A DNA stretch of 64,000 bases from Parvularculaceae bacterium (GTDB lineage: Bacteria; Pseudomonadota; Alphaproteobacteria; Caulobacterales; Parvularculaceae), in the NCBI GenBank assembly GCA_020446945.1, contig JAGRDS010000002.1, forward strand, positions 72,426 to 136,425, written 5' to 3'. The notes beneath the pieces are model-generated. The model made no database searches. It saw nothing but the letters and a program-made list of their open reading frames with translations, and was not told where the DNA came from. Of the stretch, positions 17,025 to 26,937 are shown piece by piece. Both the position numbers and the translations under genes were made by a program. How positions within the stretch are numbered: position 1 is the first letter of the stretch; each line of letters opens with the position of its first letter.

Positions 17025-20000
17025 ATGCCTGATGACGCTAAAATTATCGACAAACCGGCCGGCCATAAGAAGTCGGCCGGCGCACGTGCGAGACAGGGAA
17101 AAATTCGATTTGTAACGGCGACGAGCCTTTTTGACGGTCACGATGCGGCGATCAATATAATGCGCCGCATTCTCCAATCGACAGGCGCTGAAGTGATCCA
17201 TTTGGGACACAACCGTTCGGTCGATGAAATCATCAACGCCGCCATTCAGGAAGATGCGCAGGGAATTGCGGTTTCCTCCTACCAGGGCGGACACATCGAA
17301 TATTTCAAATATATGGTCGACCTGCTGAAAGAAAGAGGCGCCGGCCACATCAAGGTATTCGGCGGCGGCGGCGGCGTAATTGTGCGCGACGAAATAAAGG
17401 AGCTACACGCTTACGGCGTCGAGCGCATTTATTCGCCGGAAGACGGTCAGAAAATGGGCCTTCAGGGAATGATCGAAGACATGGTCGCGCGCGCCGACTT
17501 CGATCCCGTCGCACTTGGTCAGGCAAAAATCGAAAGCCTCGCAGATGCGGGCTGGGGCGCGCTTTCACGCTTCATAACGCAGCTTGAAGAAGGAGAAGCG
17601 AACGCTGAAACGCTCGCTGCGCTGAAAGCCGCCGCCGAAGCATCGCCGAAGGCGCCGGTGCTGGGCGTTACCGGCACGGGCGGATCGGGGAAGTCATCTC
17701 TTTGCGACGAACTCGTAACGCGCTTTAAAATGGACTCAAGCGATTTCAAAATCGCGGTTCTTGCGATCGACCCCTCCCGCCGCAAAAGCGGCGGCGCGCT
17801 TCTCGGCGATCGCATCCGCATGAATTCAATCAATGCGCCGCAGGTTTATTTCCGTTCCATCGCGACGCGCGAATCCGATCGCGAAGTGCCGCCTTTTGTA
17901 CATCGGGCGGTCGACGCCTGCCGCGCGGCGGGATTCAACCTGATAATCGTTGAAACGCCCGGCATCGGTCAGGGCAACGCCGCGATCGCAGAGATCGCCG
18001 ACATATCGCTTTATGTGATGACGCCCGAATTCGGCGCGGCATCGCAACTTGAGAAAATCGACATGCTCGATTTCGCCGATATTGTCGCTATCAACAAGTT
18101 TGACCGCAAGGGCGCTGAAGACGCGCTGCGTGACGTGAGGAAGCAGGTTCAGCGCAACCGCCAGGATTTCGCGAGACCTACTGAGGATATGCCGGTCTAT
18201 GGCGCCATCGCCGCGCGCTATCAGGATGACGGCGTCACCGGATTATATGTAGGGCTGCGCGAGGCGATCGCGGCGAAGGGGTTCAAACTTCCAGATACCA
18301 GGTTCGACGCCAATCCCAAACGCATGCCTTCCCCGCGCGATGCGATCGTGCCGCCGGCGCGTCAGAGGTATCTTGCGGAAATCGCCGCCGATGTGCGCGC
18401 GTATCACGTGAGGGCGCAACAGCAGGCCGGACTTGCGCGCGAAATTCAACAATTGAAGTCGTCGAAAGTCATGCTCGAAAAAGCGGGCGGGCAGGGCGAT
18501 GCGCTGAAGCCGCTTATCAGCGAACGCGAAGAGCGTCAGGACACGCGCGCGCGCAATCTGATAGAGAACTGGCCGGAAGTAAAGGCGAGTTATGCGGGCG
18601 ATGAATATGTCGTCAAAATTCGCGACAGGGAAATTCGCACCAATCTCGTCCGCACGACGCTTTCCGGCACCAAGATCCGAAAAGTGGTTTTGCCGCGTTA
18701 TGAAGATCATGGCGAATTACTGAAATGGATGCTTCTCGAAAACCTGCCCGGATCGTTCCCTTACACGGCCGGCGTTTTCGCTTTCAAACGCGAAGGCGAG
18801 GATCCGACGCGCATGTTCGCAGGCGAGGGCGACCCTTTCCGCACCAATGCGCGTTTCAAGTTTCTGTCGAAAGACTCAGAGGCCAAACGCCTTTCGACGG
18901 CGTTCGATTCGGTGACGCTTTACGGCTTCGATCCGAATGAGCGCCCGGATATTTATGGAAAAATCGGCAATTCCGGCGTATCCGTTGCAACGCTTGACGA
19001 CATGAAGGCGCTATTTGACGGATTCGATCTCTGCTCGCCGTCAACATCCGTTTCGATGACGATCAACGGGCCGGCACCGACGATCCTCGCGATGTTCCTG
19101 AATACCGCGATCGATCAGCAGATCGCCAGGTTTGAAAGCGAGAACAATCGCCATCCGACCGAAGACGAAGCGAACAAGATTCGCGATTGGGCCCTCGAAA
19201 CAGTGCGCGGAACGGTTCAGGCCGACATATTGAAAGAAGATCAGGGTCAAAACACCTGTATATTTTCCACCGAATTTTCCCTGAAAGTCATGGGCGACAT
19301 CCAGGAATTTTTCGTCAACCACAAAGTGCGAAATTTCTACTCTGTTTCCATCTCCGGCTATCATATTGCGGAAGCCGGGGCGAACCCGATTTCGCAACTC
19401 GCCTTCACGCTGTCAAATGGATTCACCTTTGTAGAATCCTATTTGGCGCGCGGCATGAAGGTCGACGATTTTGCGCCGAACCTTTCCTATTTTTTCTCGA
19501 ACGGAATGGACCCGGAATACTCTGTTCTCGGCCGTGTCGCGCGTCGTATCTGGGCGATCGCCATGCGGGAAAAATACGGCGCAAACGAACGGTCGCAGAA
19601 ATTGAAATATCATGTCCAGACCTCCGGGCGTTCCTTGCACGCGCAGGAGATGGATTTTAATGATATCCGCACCACCCTCCAGGCGCTGATTGCGATCTAC
19701 GACAATTGCAATTCCCTGCACACCAACGCCTATGACGAAGCCTATACGACGCCGACAGAGCATTCGGTGCGCCGCGCTATGGCGATCCAGATGATTATAA
19801 ATAAGGAATGGGGGCTTGCTCAGAATGAAAACCCAAATCAAGGCGCATTCATCATCGACGAGTTGACCGATCTGGTCGAGGAAGCGGTATTGAAAGAGTT
19901 CGAACGCATCGCTGAACGCGGCGGCGTTCTGGGCGCGATGGAAACCGGATACCAGCGCGGCAAGATTCAGGAGGAAAGCCTTTATTATGAACACAAGAAG

Positions 20001-20303
20001 CATGACGGTTCGCTTCCGATCGTCGGCGTCAACACGTTCATAAATCCCGAGGCTGACGAGCCGCCATCACCGCCGCTCCAGCGTTCGACGACAAACGAAA
20101 AAGACAGCCAGATCAAACGGCTTCGAGATTTTCAGGCGCGCGATCTCGAAGGCGCGGACATTGTGCGCCAGCGCTTGAAAGACGCAGTCGTCAGGGACGA
20201 GAATGTTTTCGCCGTCCTTATGGATGCAGTCAGATATTGCTCGCTCGGCCAGATTACGGACACGCTGTTCGAGGTCGGCGGCAAATACCGGCGGAATATG
20301 TGA
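17025..20303 (+). CDS. icmF: Fused isobutyryl-CoA mutase / G-protein chaperone
   Basis: Adenosylcobalamin-dependent interconversion of isobutyryl-CoA and n-butyryl-CoA, with a built-in GTPase that gates cofactor loading. The 1,092-residue product has, in order, a B12-binding domain ([15 protein letters not shown], residues about 35-50), a MeaB-like GTPase with P-loop GTGGSGKSS near 214, a linker, and the mutase barrel. Two substrate-pocket positions read Phe585 (AGVFAFKR) and Gln742 (GQNTCIF), the isobutyryl-CoA pattern rather than the methylmalonyl or pivalyl one. The ATG at 17025 follows AGGGAG; the GTG at 16986 is less likely. The stop overlaps the next start (ATGTGA). Confidence 0.95.
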   Translation: MPDDAKIIDKPAGHKKSAGARARQGKIRFVTATSLFDGHDAAINIMRRILQSTGAEVIHLGHNRSVDEIINAAIQEDAQGIAVSSYQGGHIEYFKYMVDLLKERGAGHIKVFGGGGGVIVRDEIKELHAYGVERIYSPEDGQKMGLQGMIEDMVARADFDPVALGQAKIESLADAGWGALSRFITQLEEGEANAETLAALKAAAEASPKAPVLGVTGTGGSGKSSLCDELVTRFKMDSSDFKIAVLAIDPSRRKSGGALLGDRIRMNSINAPQVYFRSIATRESDREVPPFVHRAVDACRAAGFNLIIVETPGIGQGNAAIAEIADISLYVMTPEFGAASQLEKIDMLDFADIVAINKFDRKGAEDALRDVRKQVQRNRQDFARPTEDMPVYGAIAARYQDDGVTGLYVGLREAIAAKGFKLPDTRFDANPKRMPSPRDAIVPPARQRYLAEIAADVRAYHVRAQQQAGLAREIQQLKSSKVMLEKAGGQGDALKPLISEREERQDTRARNLIENWPEVKASYAGDEYVVKIRDREIRTNLVRTTLSGTKIRKVVLPRYEDHGELLKWMLLENLPGSFPYTAGVFAFKREGEDPTRMFAGEGDPFRTNARFKFLSKDSEAKRLSTAFDSVTLYGFDPNERPDIYGKIGNSGVSVATLDDMKALFDGFDLCSPSTSVSMTINGPAPTILAMFLNTAIDQQIARFESENNRHPTEDEANKIRDWALETVRGTVQADILKEDQGQNTCIFSTEFSLKVMGDIQEFFVNHKVRNFYSVSISGYHIAEAGANPISQLAFTLSNGFTFVESYLARGMKVDDFAPNLSYFFSNGMDPEYSVLGRVARRIWAIAMREKYGANERSQKLKYHVQTSGRSLHAQEMDFNDIRTTLQALIAIYDNCNSLHTNAYDEAYTTPTEHSVRRAMAIQMIINKEWGLAQNENPNQGAFIIDELTDLVEEAVLKEFERIAERGGVLGAMETGYQRGKIQEESLYYEHKKHDGSLPIVGVNTFINPEADEPPSPPLQRSTTNEKDSQIKRLRDFQARDLEGADIVRQRLKDAVVRDENVFAVLMDAVRYCSLGQITDTLFEVGGKYRRNM

Positions 20304-20965
20304 GGCTGTCGCGGGCCCAAACCGCTGCGGAAAAGGCGGGTCTGGCGTTTCGCGGCGCGTTTCACCCCGGCGCCGGCGATCTGCCGCCGGGCGTTACTGC
20401 GAAAACGATCATGATGCTTGGCTTTGTCGGCGGCGAACAATGGCGCGTATTCGCCGCCTCGCCGGAATATCGCGATGGACGCGCGCACCCGCTCGATCGC
20501 TGGTCGCACCGTGTTATTTCAAAATTGGCGATGGATCTCGGCGCGCACGCGCTGTTTCCGTTTACTGCGCCCTTTATGCCGTTTGTTCGCTGGGCGCAAA
20601 AGGCCGAACCCGTCGCGCCTTCTGAAACAGGCATGCTTATACATCCGGATTTCGGGCTTTGGCATGCCTGGCGCGGTGCGCTGGCGTTTGCCGAAAAATT
20701 CGATATTCCTCCGCGCGATGATCGATCGCGTCCGTGCGATACATGTACAGACAAACCGTGCCTATCGGCCTGTCCGGTCAATGCCATGAAAGGCGGCGGC
20801 GTTTACGAAGCGCCGACATGCGCAGCGCATCTCCGCTCCGATGATGGCGCCGATTGCATGTCCGGCGGATGCCTCGCGCGCCGCGCCTGCCCTGTCGGCG
20901 CCGGCACTCGCCGCTATTCGCCGGAACAGGCGGCGTTCCATATGAAGAGTTTCAGGGGCGATTGA
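20300..20965 (+). CDS. Uncharacterised [4Fe-4S]-type protein, QueG-like cysteine motif
   Basis: The GTG at 20300 overlaps the icmF stop, so translation is coupled. The 221-residue product has an N-terminal domain without obvious motifs ([20 protein letters not shown]) and a C-terminal cysteine cluster, [19 protein letters not shown] second group follows in [16 protein letters not shown], enough for one or two Fe-S clusters. The cluster layout resembles the ferredoxin part of epoxyqueuosine reductase and reductive dehalogenases, which are cobalamin enzymes. With IcmF on one side and a B12-binding protein on the other, a role in reducing or handling cobalamin is plausible but unproven. It overlaps the convergent next gene by 14 bp. 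Confidence 0.8.
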   Translation: MRLSRAQTAAEKAGLAFRGAFHPGAGDLPPGVTAKTIMMLGFVGGEQWRVFAASPEYRDGRAHPLDRWSHRVISKLAMDLGAHALFPFTAPFMPFVRWAQKAEPVAPSETGMLIHPDFGLWHAWRGALAFAEKFDIPPRDDRSRPCDTCTDKPCLSACPVNAMKGGGVYEAPTCAAHLRSDDGADCMSGGCLARRACPVGAGTRRYSPEQAAFHMKSFRGD

Positions 20966-21734
20966 ACCCGTGAATGATTTCGCACAAGGCGTCCAGTCCA
21001 TCACTCAGGGCCGCCGGACCCGGCTGTAAAATAATAGCAGATTTTATTTCGTGCATTTCGCCTGTTTTCAGCGCTGGGATTTGATCCCATCCCGGCCGCG
21101 CTGCGACCTGATCCTTTTTGAAGCTTTTGCCGCACCATGATCCGATGATGATGTCAGGCTGAGCGTTGACCACCTCCTCGCTCGTCACGAAACGGCCTTT
21201 CGCTGCCGGTTCGAATGCGCGATCGACGAAGATGTTTTCACCGCCCGCGATCTCGATCAACTCGGACACCCAGCCGATAGCGGAAATCATCGGTTCGTCC
21301 CATTCCTCGAAATAAACGCGTGGGCGGCGTTTATGCGTATTCGAATTTTTACGCTCCCGATCTATTCTCGATTGCAGGCGCGCCGAAAGATTTTCCGCCT
21401 TTTCCGGTTCGTCGATAAGTGCGCCGACAGTCTTGATCATCGAAAAAATTCCGGCGACGGTGCGATGATTGAAAGCGTGAACTTCAAGTCCGGCGCGTAT
21501 CAAATTCGCCGTGATGTCGGCCTGGATATCGGAAAACGTGAAAACAAGATCAGGTTTAAGCGCAATTATTTCGTCGATTTTTGCGCTTGTGAAGGTAGAG
21601 ACTTTGGGTTTTCGCCGCGCTTCCGGCGGTCTCACGACAAAACCGGAAACGCCGACAATTCGCGCATCTTCGCCCATCAGATAGAGCGTTTCTACGGTTT
21701 CTTCCGTCAGGCAGACCAGTCTTTGCGGCGACAT
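20952..21734 (-). CDS. Cobalamin-binding (BtuF-like) protein without signal peptide
   Basis: The 260-residue product has the class III substrate-binding fold: RLVCLTEETVETLYLMGEDARIVGVSGF at the start, then KIDEIIALKPDLVFTFSD, a helical linker, and VVNAQPDIIIGSWCGKSF. BtuF proteins bind vitamin B12 for ABC import. This copy starts directly at the fold with no export signal, and no permease or ATPase gene is adjacent. It may act in the cytoplasm or be exported by a signal that was lost. Its place beside icmF supports a cobalamin link. It is convergent with the Fe-S gene. Confidence 0.82.
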   Translation of the reverse strand: MSPQRLVCLTEETVETLYLMGEDARIVGVSGFVVRPPEARRKPKVSTFTSAKIDEIIALKPDLVFTFSDIQADITANLIRAGLEVHAFNHRTVAGIFSMIKTVGALIDEPEKAENLSARLQSRIDRERKNSNTHKRRPRVYFEEWDEPMISAIGWVSELIEIAGGENIFVDRAFEPAAKGRFVTSEEVVNAQPDIIIGSWCGKSFKKDQVAARPGWDQIPALKTGEMHEIKSAIILQPGPAALSDGLDALCEIIHGFNRP

Positions 21735-21767
21735 TCGTTCAAGCCGTAATTTGAAGGCGCTGCATCC

Positions 21768-22934
21768 CTAACTCGCCTTGACGCGCGCGGCCAGCTCGGC
21801 GCGGCTCGTAACGCCCATTTTTGAGTAAATCTGCCGCATGTGCCAGCGAACAGTTGAAACGCTGCAATTGCGCAAATCGGCAATCTGCCGGGGCGTGCGC
21901 CCGGAGAGGATCAGTGCGACAATTTCAGATTCTGTTTCGGTCAGATCGAAGCGAAACTTCAAAGATGCGGCTGCATAAGCCGCGTCCTGATCTCTTTCGA
22001 AGAGTACAAGGCAGGTATCGGCGCGCGCACAATCGCCGAACAGATCCTCAAGCGTATCAAAGCGGTGGAAACGAAGCCGCCAATCGCTGTCCGTTTCAAC
22101 CATGACGCCTTCATAGGCGCTGTCCGCATCCGTCGCGTTGAAAAATTTTTCGAGAGAGGCCGAAACGGATTTGTCGCCGAGGCGGAAGCGACCGCCGGCG
22201 CGCGCGCCGATAATTTCCTTGAACGAAGTGTTCGAATCTACAACCTCGCCTTTTCGATTGAGAATAAGCGCAGGCGCGCCAAAATCCGCGAGCGCGCCGT
22301 TGCGAAAATGCCGATTGACGTTCGATCTGTTTTCGATCAGGCGCGATGCGCGCTGTAAATGCGGCCCTATGCGAGTCGCGCATTCAATTTCTTCGCTGGA
22401 GAATACTCCTTTTTCCGCATTACAAAACAGTACGATCCACATGAAGGAATCGCGCGCCGCGAACGGTATTAAAACCCCGTCCTGAACGTTCAACCGCGCA
22501 TAGAATTCGGTGAAAACCGGCAGCTGGCGCACTTCCTCCGGCGTAACCAAAGGCGCGAGATGAACCGCGCTTAGGCATTTTTCTGAATCCATTTCGAGTA
22601 GTTGAGCGATCGTTCGCCGGCGCAGCGGATCGTGCGGCGCCCATCGCGAATCATATTCGCTTAGAAGTTCGTGATCGAGGCCCCAGGTGGCGATGCGCTT
22701 GCTTGCGTTTTCGCCGGGTGCGTATTGCGAAATTGAATAGGCGGTCGCGTTCAAAGCCTCGGCCAACATTCGCGGCGTCGCCCGCAATTGCGAGGGCCGG
22801 TCTATCGCCGTGTAGATCGCTTCGATCAGTTCGAGCATTCGTGAAAAGTCGCCCAAGTCGCCTCGGCCTGCGACGGCCGGGGAATCCTCCCGCCAAAATC
22901 GCGAAAAAGTCGGTCTTTGACGTCTGGAAGTCAA
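21768..22934 (-). CDS. LuxR-type helix-turn-helix regulator
   Basis: A 388-residue product with a C-terminal LuxR/GerE DNA-binding domain (FDLTETESEIVALILSGRTP, then CSVSTVRWHMRQIYSKMGVTSRAELAARV). A large N-terminal sensory part includes a PAS-like middle section (ALILNRKGEVVDSNTSFKEIIG). No autoinducer-binding signature was recognised. The start at 22934 is not firmly fixed; a Met about 32 codons later (MLELIEAIYTAID) is an alternative. It is 33 bp from the BtuF-like gene on the same strand, so the two may be cotranscribed. Confidence 0.87.
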   Translation of the reverse strand: MTSRRQRPTFSRFWREDSPAVAGRGDLGDFSRMLELIEAIYTAIDRPSQLRATPRMLAEALNATAYSISQYAPGENASKRIATWGLDHELLSEYDSRWAPHDPLRRRTIAQLLEMDSEKCLSAVHLAPLVTPEEVRQLPVFTEFYARLNVQDGVLIPFAARDSFMWIVLFCNAEKGVFSSEEIECATRIGPHLQRASRLIENRSNVNRHFRNGALADFGAPALILNRKGEVVDSNTSFKEIIGARAGGRFRLGDKSVSASLEKFFNATDADSAYEGVMVETDSDWRLRFHRFDTLEDLFGDCARADTCLVLFERDQDAAYAAASLKFRFDLTETESEIVALILSGRTPRQIADLRNCSVSTVRWHMRQIYSKMGVTSRAELAARVKAS

Positions 22935-23303
22935 TTACGGGTCCGCCGGCGGAATGAAAAATTGAGGGGAAAATTGAGGGGGCGGCGCAATCGGCGTTTT
23001 GCTACTTTCCGATGCGACGCATCGCCGGGGCGCGGCCGCGCAGCCGCAAAGCGGGGGAGACCCGGCCAAATTCCCGGCGTGCGTCGCGACGACAGGAATG
23101 GCGCGTCCGTCTGGCCGACCGCCAATGCACTCGCCGGCCGTTTAAGCCCTTCCAACTGACGGTGGGCGAACGCATTTTTCCGGCTGCGGCGGGCGCCCCA
23201 TTCCTTTTGGAAATGTTTAATTCGAAAGCCGGCGAGGCTGAATCGCGCCCTTCGAGGATGTTCCCGCATCCTGATGCGCGAGGGCGACAATTTTGGCCGA
23301 TTT
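22935..23303. other. Intergenic stretch with a 12-bp tandem repeat
   Basis: No gene seen on either strand in these 369 bp; the open frames lack ribosome sites and family-like composition. AAATTGAGGGG(A/G) occurs twice in tandem at 22959-22982, just upstream of the LuxR-type gene, and may belong to its promoter. Confidence 0.4.
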
Positions 23304-23759
23304 CTATTTTGAAAGAACGGCCGGCCAGTTTCGGTCTGCCTTGGCGATAAAACCGTCAGGGTCTTTCAGCCAGTCGGCCTGCACCCTGTCATCGTAATTC
23401 AGGTACAGTTTCCCGCCGTGAATGGTCCAGTTTTCAGGATTGGCGGATGCGGTGTAGCCCTGCGAAACGGCCCAGGCGCAATAGCCGCCATATTGGGGTT
23501 CGAACGCCGCCGGGTTCATCTTGAACCGTTCCAGATTGTCCTCGGAAGTAAATCTCCAGACAGCGCCTTCATAATCGTAGGAAAAATCCTTCGCGCCTTT
23601 GACTGCGGCGCCGTCGTCAAAATAGGCGACGACGTCGTACCCGCCGACGGCGAGATTGCTGAAGCGGCCGGTATAAATTTCCGGTTTGGCGGCGAAAGCG
23701 GGAGCTGCGAACGCCGCAATTATTGCGGCGGCCGCCAAAATTGCGAGGGGTCGCGGCAT
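23304..23759 (-). CDS. Exported YHS-domain protein
   Basis: The 151-residue product has a Sec signal peptide (MPRPLAILAAAAIIAAFAAP, cleavage likely after AFA). A YHS domain follows: VGGYDVVAYFDDGAAVKGAKD, FTSEDNLERFKMNPAAFEPQ and YGGYCAWAVSQGYTA. YHS domains are linked to metal binding; here a Tyr-Cys pair is kept. The ATG at 23759 follows AAAGGAATTC; upstream in-frame starts give no signal peptide. It ends close to the noncoding gap beside the LuxR-type gene. The physiological role is unknown; periplasmic location is inferred from the signal. Confidence 0.85.
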   Translation of the reverse strand: MPRPLAILAAAAIIAAFAAPAFAAKPEIYTGRFSNLAVGGYDVVAYFDDGAAVKGAKDFSYDYEGAVWRFTSEDNLERFKMNPAAFEPQYGGYCAWAVSQGYTASANPENWTIHGGKLYLNYDDRVQADWLKDPDGFIAKADRNWPAVLSK

Positions 23760-24283
23760 CGGCGAATTCCTTTCCATTCGAAAGCGTTTTTCCGCGTCCT
23801 TATCGTATTTGCGGCGCGGAATTGGAAAACACGAGTTTTCACACGGCTGCGAGCGGGGCGCCCTGCGGCGAAAAGGGGAAACAGCCCTCCATTGTGACAT
23901 TCATCACAGGAAGGCGCCTCGCCGCGTGGCAGCATCATCGCACCGGAGGGCGGGCTGAATTGGTCCTTCGTTCAACAAATCAGAAGTTTGGGAGCGCTGG
24001 CGCCTTTAGCCACCCCTCCGGCCGGTTCGCGCAATTCAGCCCTGCGCGGGTCATAAGCCGGCGCCCTCCTTGGGCGGCGACGGTCAGCGCTCGATCTCGG
24101 CGGCGGAAAGTCGCCCAACGAAACCCGCTCCGTCGAGATCAAGGGGGGCGCGCACTTTCTCGGGGGAGAAAAGTGCGCGCCTTCCGCCTTTGACCCCGAG
24201 AAATTCGCTGTCCGCTGGCGGCGCTGGCGTTGATGAGTCGATGCGAATAAGGTCGCCCGCGGTAAAATTGCGGGAGGCGGTTT
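23760..24283. other. Intergenic region with a long hairpin at 24147-24181
   Basis: No supported gene in 524 bp. GGCGCGCACTTT at 24147-24158 pairs perfectly with AAAGTGCGCGCC at 24170-24181, and the stem can extend into CTC/GAG with a bulge. It lies about 100 bases before the DUF885 start. No T-run follows on the plus strand, so it is not a plain terminator. It could be a leader structure or an operator. Confidence 0.45.
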
Positions 24284-26035
24284 GTGAAATTGATTGCATC
24301 GGTCGCGTTGGCGATAGGGCTGGTTTTTGCGGGTGAAGCATCGGCGACGGAGGAGCTTGACCGACTTTTCGCCGATTATTGGGCCAATGAACTTGAAGAA
24401 AATCCATTCGCCGCCACCGGCGTTGGCGTTGACGCCTATAACGACCGCGTACCTGGCGCGACGGCCGAAGACCACGCGCGCCGCCTTGATGAAGCAAAAG
24501 GTTTCCTCGCGCGCCTCGAGGCGGCTGATCTGGACGGGGCAAGCCGCGATGATCGCCTCAACGCCGCGCTGCTTGGTTTTATTCTGAGGCACGATATCGA
24601 ACTGGCCGCGTTCGATGGCTGGCGCATTCCGTTCCTGTCTGATTACGGGTTCCACCAAAGCCTCGGTTTTACGATCGACTCCACGCCGTTTCGAAATGAG
24701 GAGGATTACCGGCGTTACCTGACGCGCCTTGAACGCTATCCCGCGTATCTCGATCAGAATATCGCGAACATGCGAAAGGGCCTTGCGGACGGGTTTACCC
24801 AACCGAAGGAGATCCTGGACGGCATCCTTCCGTCCTTTGATGCGCAGGTGAGCGAGACGGCGCAGTCGCACCCGCTCTACGCGCCCTTCATAAAGATGCC
24901 CGCGTCGATATCTGGAAAGCGCGCCAAAGCGCTCCAGGCCGAAGGCGCCGCTGTTTTGAACGACAAGGTGATCCCGGCGTTCCGGCGCGTGGCTGATTTC
25001 ATGCGCAACGAATATGCGCCGAATGCGGCGGACAAGATCGGCGCCGGCAATCTTCCGAACGGGGCGGCCTATTATGAAGCGCTGGTGCATTACTATACGA
25101 CGCGCGATGACGTCACCGCCGATGAGATTCACAAGATCGGCCTGAAAGAGGTCGCGCGCATTCGAAAGGAAATGGACGGCGTCATCAAGAAAACGGGATT
25201 CAAGGGCGACTTCGCGGCGTTTCTTGAATTCCTTCGCACCGATCCGCAATTTTACGCCGGGTCGGCGGAAGAATTGCTGGAACGCGCCGCTTATCTTGCA
25301 AAGACCATTGACGGAAAACTGCCGGGTTATTTCAATAAACTGCCGCGCCAGCCCTATTCTGTCGAAGCGGTGCCCGATGAGATCGCGCCGAATTACACGA
25401 CCGCGCGCTATGTTTCCGCGCCGCCGCATGGAAAACGCGGCGGACGCTATTGGGTGAACACCTACGCGCTCGACAAACGCCCGCTTTACGAGTTGCCGGC
25501 GTTGACGCTGCATGAGGCCGTGCCGGGTCACCATCTTCAAAACGCGCTTGCCTATGAAGTCGAAAACGCTCCCGATTTCAGAACGCAGTTCTATCCGCAC
25601 GCTTTCGGCGAGGGCTGGGGCCTTTATTCGGAAAAGCTCGGCATCGAGATGGGCATGTACAAAACGCCCTACGAGGATTTCGGCCGGCTTTCGATGGAGA
25701 TGTGGCGCGCATGCCGTCTCGTCATCGACACGGGCATGCATTCCAAAGGGTGGACGCGCCGCCAGGCGCTCGACTATCTCGCCGGCAATACCGCCTTGTC
25801 GCTGAAAAACGTTCAGGTCGAGGTCGACAGATATATCGCCTGGCCCGGTCAGGCGCTCGCCTACAAGATGGGCGAGCTGACGATTGTGGAGTTGCGCCGA
25901 AAGGCCGAAAAAGCTCTTGGCGACAAATTCGATATTCGCGAGTTTCATGATGTCGTCGTTGCGCAGGGCGGGTTGCCTCTTGAAATTCTTACCGATGAAG
26001 TCGACGCCTATATCGAACGAAAACTATCCGAATGA
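24284..26035 (+). CDS. Exported DUF885 family metallopeptidase-like protein
   Basis: The 583-residue product has a signal peptide (MKLIASVALAIGLVFAGEAS, cleavage after ASA) and the DUF885 fold. The zinc site HEAVPGHHLQ (an HExxxGH variant of the HExxH theme) lies near residue 410, and the downstream GEGWGLYSEKLG supplies a further Glu. Family members are thought to be M3-like peptidases of the cell envelope. The start is GTG at 24284. It overlaps the next gene by four bases (ATGA), so the pair is coupled. Confidence 0.9.
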   Translation: MKLIASVALAIGLVFAGEASATEELDRLFADYWANELEENPFAATGVGVDAYNDRVPGATAEDHARRLDEAKGFLARLEAADLDGASRDDRLNAALLGFILRHDIELAAFDGWRIPFLSDYGFHQSLGFTIDSTPFRNEEDYRRYLTRLERYPAYLDQNIANMRKGLADGFTQPKEILDGILPSFDAQVSETAQSHPLYAPFIKMPASISGKRAKALQAEGAAVLNDKVIPAFRRVADFMRNEYAPNAADKIGAGNLPNGAAYYEALVHYYTTRDDVTADEIHKIGLKEVARIRKEMDGVIKKTGFKGDFAAFLEFLRTDPQFYAGSAEELLERAAYLAKTIDGKLPGYFNKLPRQPYSVEAVPDEIAPNYTTARYVSAPPHGKRGGRYWVNTYALDKRPLYELPALTLHEAVPGHHLQNALAYEVENAPDFRTQFYPHAFGEGWGLYSEKLGIEMGMYKTPYEDFGRLSMEMWRACRLVIDTGMHSKGWTRRQALDYLAGNTALSLKNVQVEVDRYIAWPGQALAYKMGELTIVELRRKAEKALGDKFDIREFHDVVVAQGGLPLEILTDEVDAYIERKLSE

Positions 26036-26556
26036 CGCCCAGGATTGAAACTGACAGGCTAATACTCCGTGGGCGGACGGTATCCGACTTTCCGGCTTAC
26101 GCCGCCATGTGGGCCGCGCCGGAGGTCGCGCGCTACACGACGGTGAATCCGCTCGCCGAGGAAGACGCATGGGTCAAGTTTGCGCGCATGGAGGGGTTGT
26201 GGGCGCTCACCGGATACGGTTTCTGGATCGTCGAGGAAAAAACGAGCGGCGCCGTGATCGGCGAGATCGGCGTCGCGGATTTCAGGCGGAATATTACCCC
26301 CACGCTTGAGGGGAAACCCGAATTCGGATGGGTTCTCGCGCCCGGGGCGCACGGCAAGGGCTATGCGCGTGAGGCGCTCGTCGCCGCGCTCGAATGGGGA
26401 GAGGCGAAGTTCCCGAACACCGTCTTTTCCTGCATTATCGACGCGGAGAACGCCGCGTCTATCCGCCTCGCTGAGGCTTTCGGATTCAAACGTATTGCGA
26501 CTGCGCCCTACAAGGGCGCGGAGATTGTGATTTTCCATCGCCGCCCGCGCGAATGA
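26032..26556 (+). CDS. GNAT family N-acetyltransferase (RimJ/RimL type)
   Basis: The 174-residue product opens IETDRLILRGRTVSDFPAYAAMWA, the standard start of the RimL-like group, and has the acetyl-CoA loop GAHGKGYAREALVAALEWG and ENAASIRLAEAFGFKRI. The ATG at 26032 overlaps the DUF885 stop. The substrate (protein N-terminus, amino acid or small amine) cannot be told from sequence. A terminator follows 42 bp after the stop. Confidence 0.9.
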   Translation: MTPRIETDRLILRGRTVSDFPAYAAMWAAPEVARYTTVNPLAEEDAWVKFARMEGLWALTGYGFWIVEEKTSGAVIGEIGVADFRRNITPTLEGKPEFGWVLAPGAHGKGYAREALVAALEWGEAKFPNTVFSCIIDAENAASIRLAEAFGFKRIATAPYKGAEIVIFHRRPRE

Positions 26557-26598
26557 ACTGAAAGCCGGATGTGGCGCGCGCAAATTCCGGCATTGCAG

Positions 26599-26619
26599 AT
26601 CGCCCTTCGGGCGATTTTT
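26599..26619 (+). terminator. Intrinsic terminator of the DUF885-GNAT pair
   Basis: ATCGCCC-TTC-GGGCGAT followed by TTTT. Confidence 0.8.
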
Positions 26620-26937
26620 AGATCGGGGCGACGCATTCGGTCGGCGTAAAATCCTCCGCAGCATTCGCTGCGGGGACATCCGCCCGGTCGGCGCAATCGC
26701 GCGCCCGCGCCTGCATTCTTTCGCCGCCATTCACACTCCATTGTTTCACGCGGCGCAAAAATCGCCGGACGCGCAATATAACACCGCTGCGAAGGTGTTG
26801 GATAAGTAGGGGGATAAGTCGGAAAGCCGAGTGAATTCAGCGCGCTATATGGTTAATATCTGACGGCGCGCGCCTATTGCTAAAAAAAAATTTGCGTGAC
26901 TTGTTTGGCGGGCCGGCCTGTCGCGGCCGGCGGCGCG
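26620..26937. other. Intergenic stretch, probable end of the galE operon
   Basis: No gene seen. GCCGGCC and GGCCGGC (26912-26931) form a hairpin just past the galE stop, and an A-run lies at 26882-26890, so the minus strand has stem then T-run about 20 bases later; a weak terminator for galE. Two GGATAAG copies around 26797-26821 resemble DnaA boxes only loosely. Confidence 0.35.

Noticed and set aside
22959..22982. Tandem AAATTGAGGGG copies as a repeat array or CRISPR
   Set aside because: Only two 12-bp units without spacers; more likely promoter-region slippage.
23972..25948. 658-codon minus-strand open frame
   Set aside because: Antisense to the DUF885 gene, which has a signal peptide and zinc motif; the antisense product has no recognisable domain.
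26790..26830. Two GGATAAG copies as DnaA boxes / origin
   Set aside because: Only partial matches to TGTGGATAA, no cluster of boxes, no AT-rich unwinding element and no dnaA, parAB or gidA genes near.
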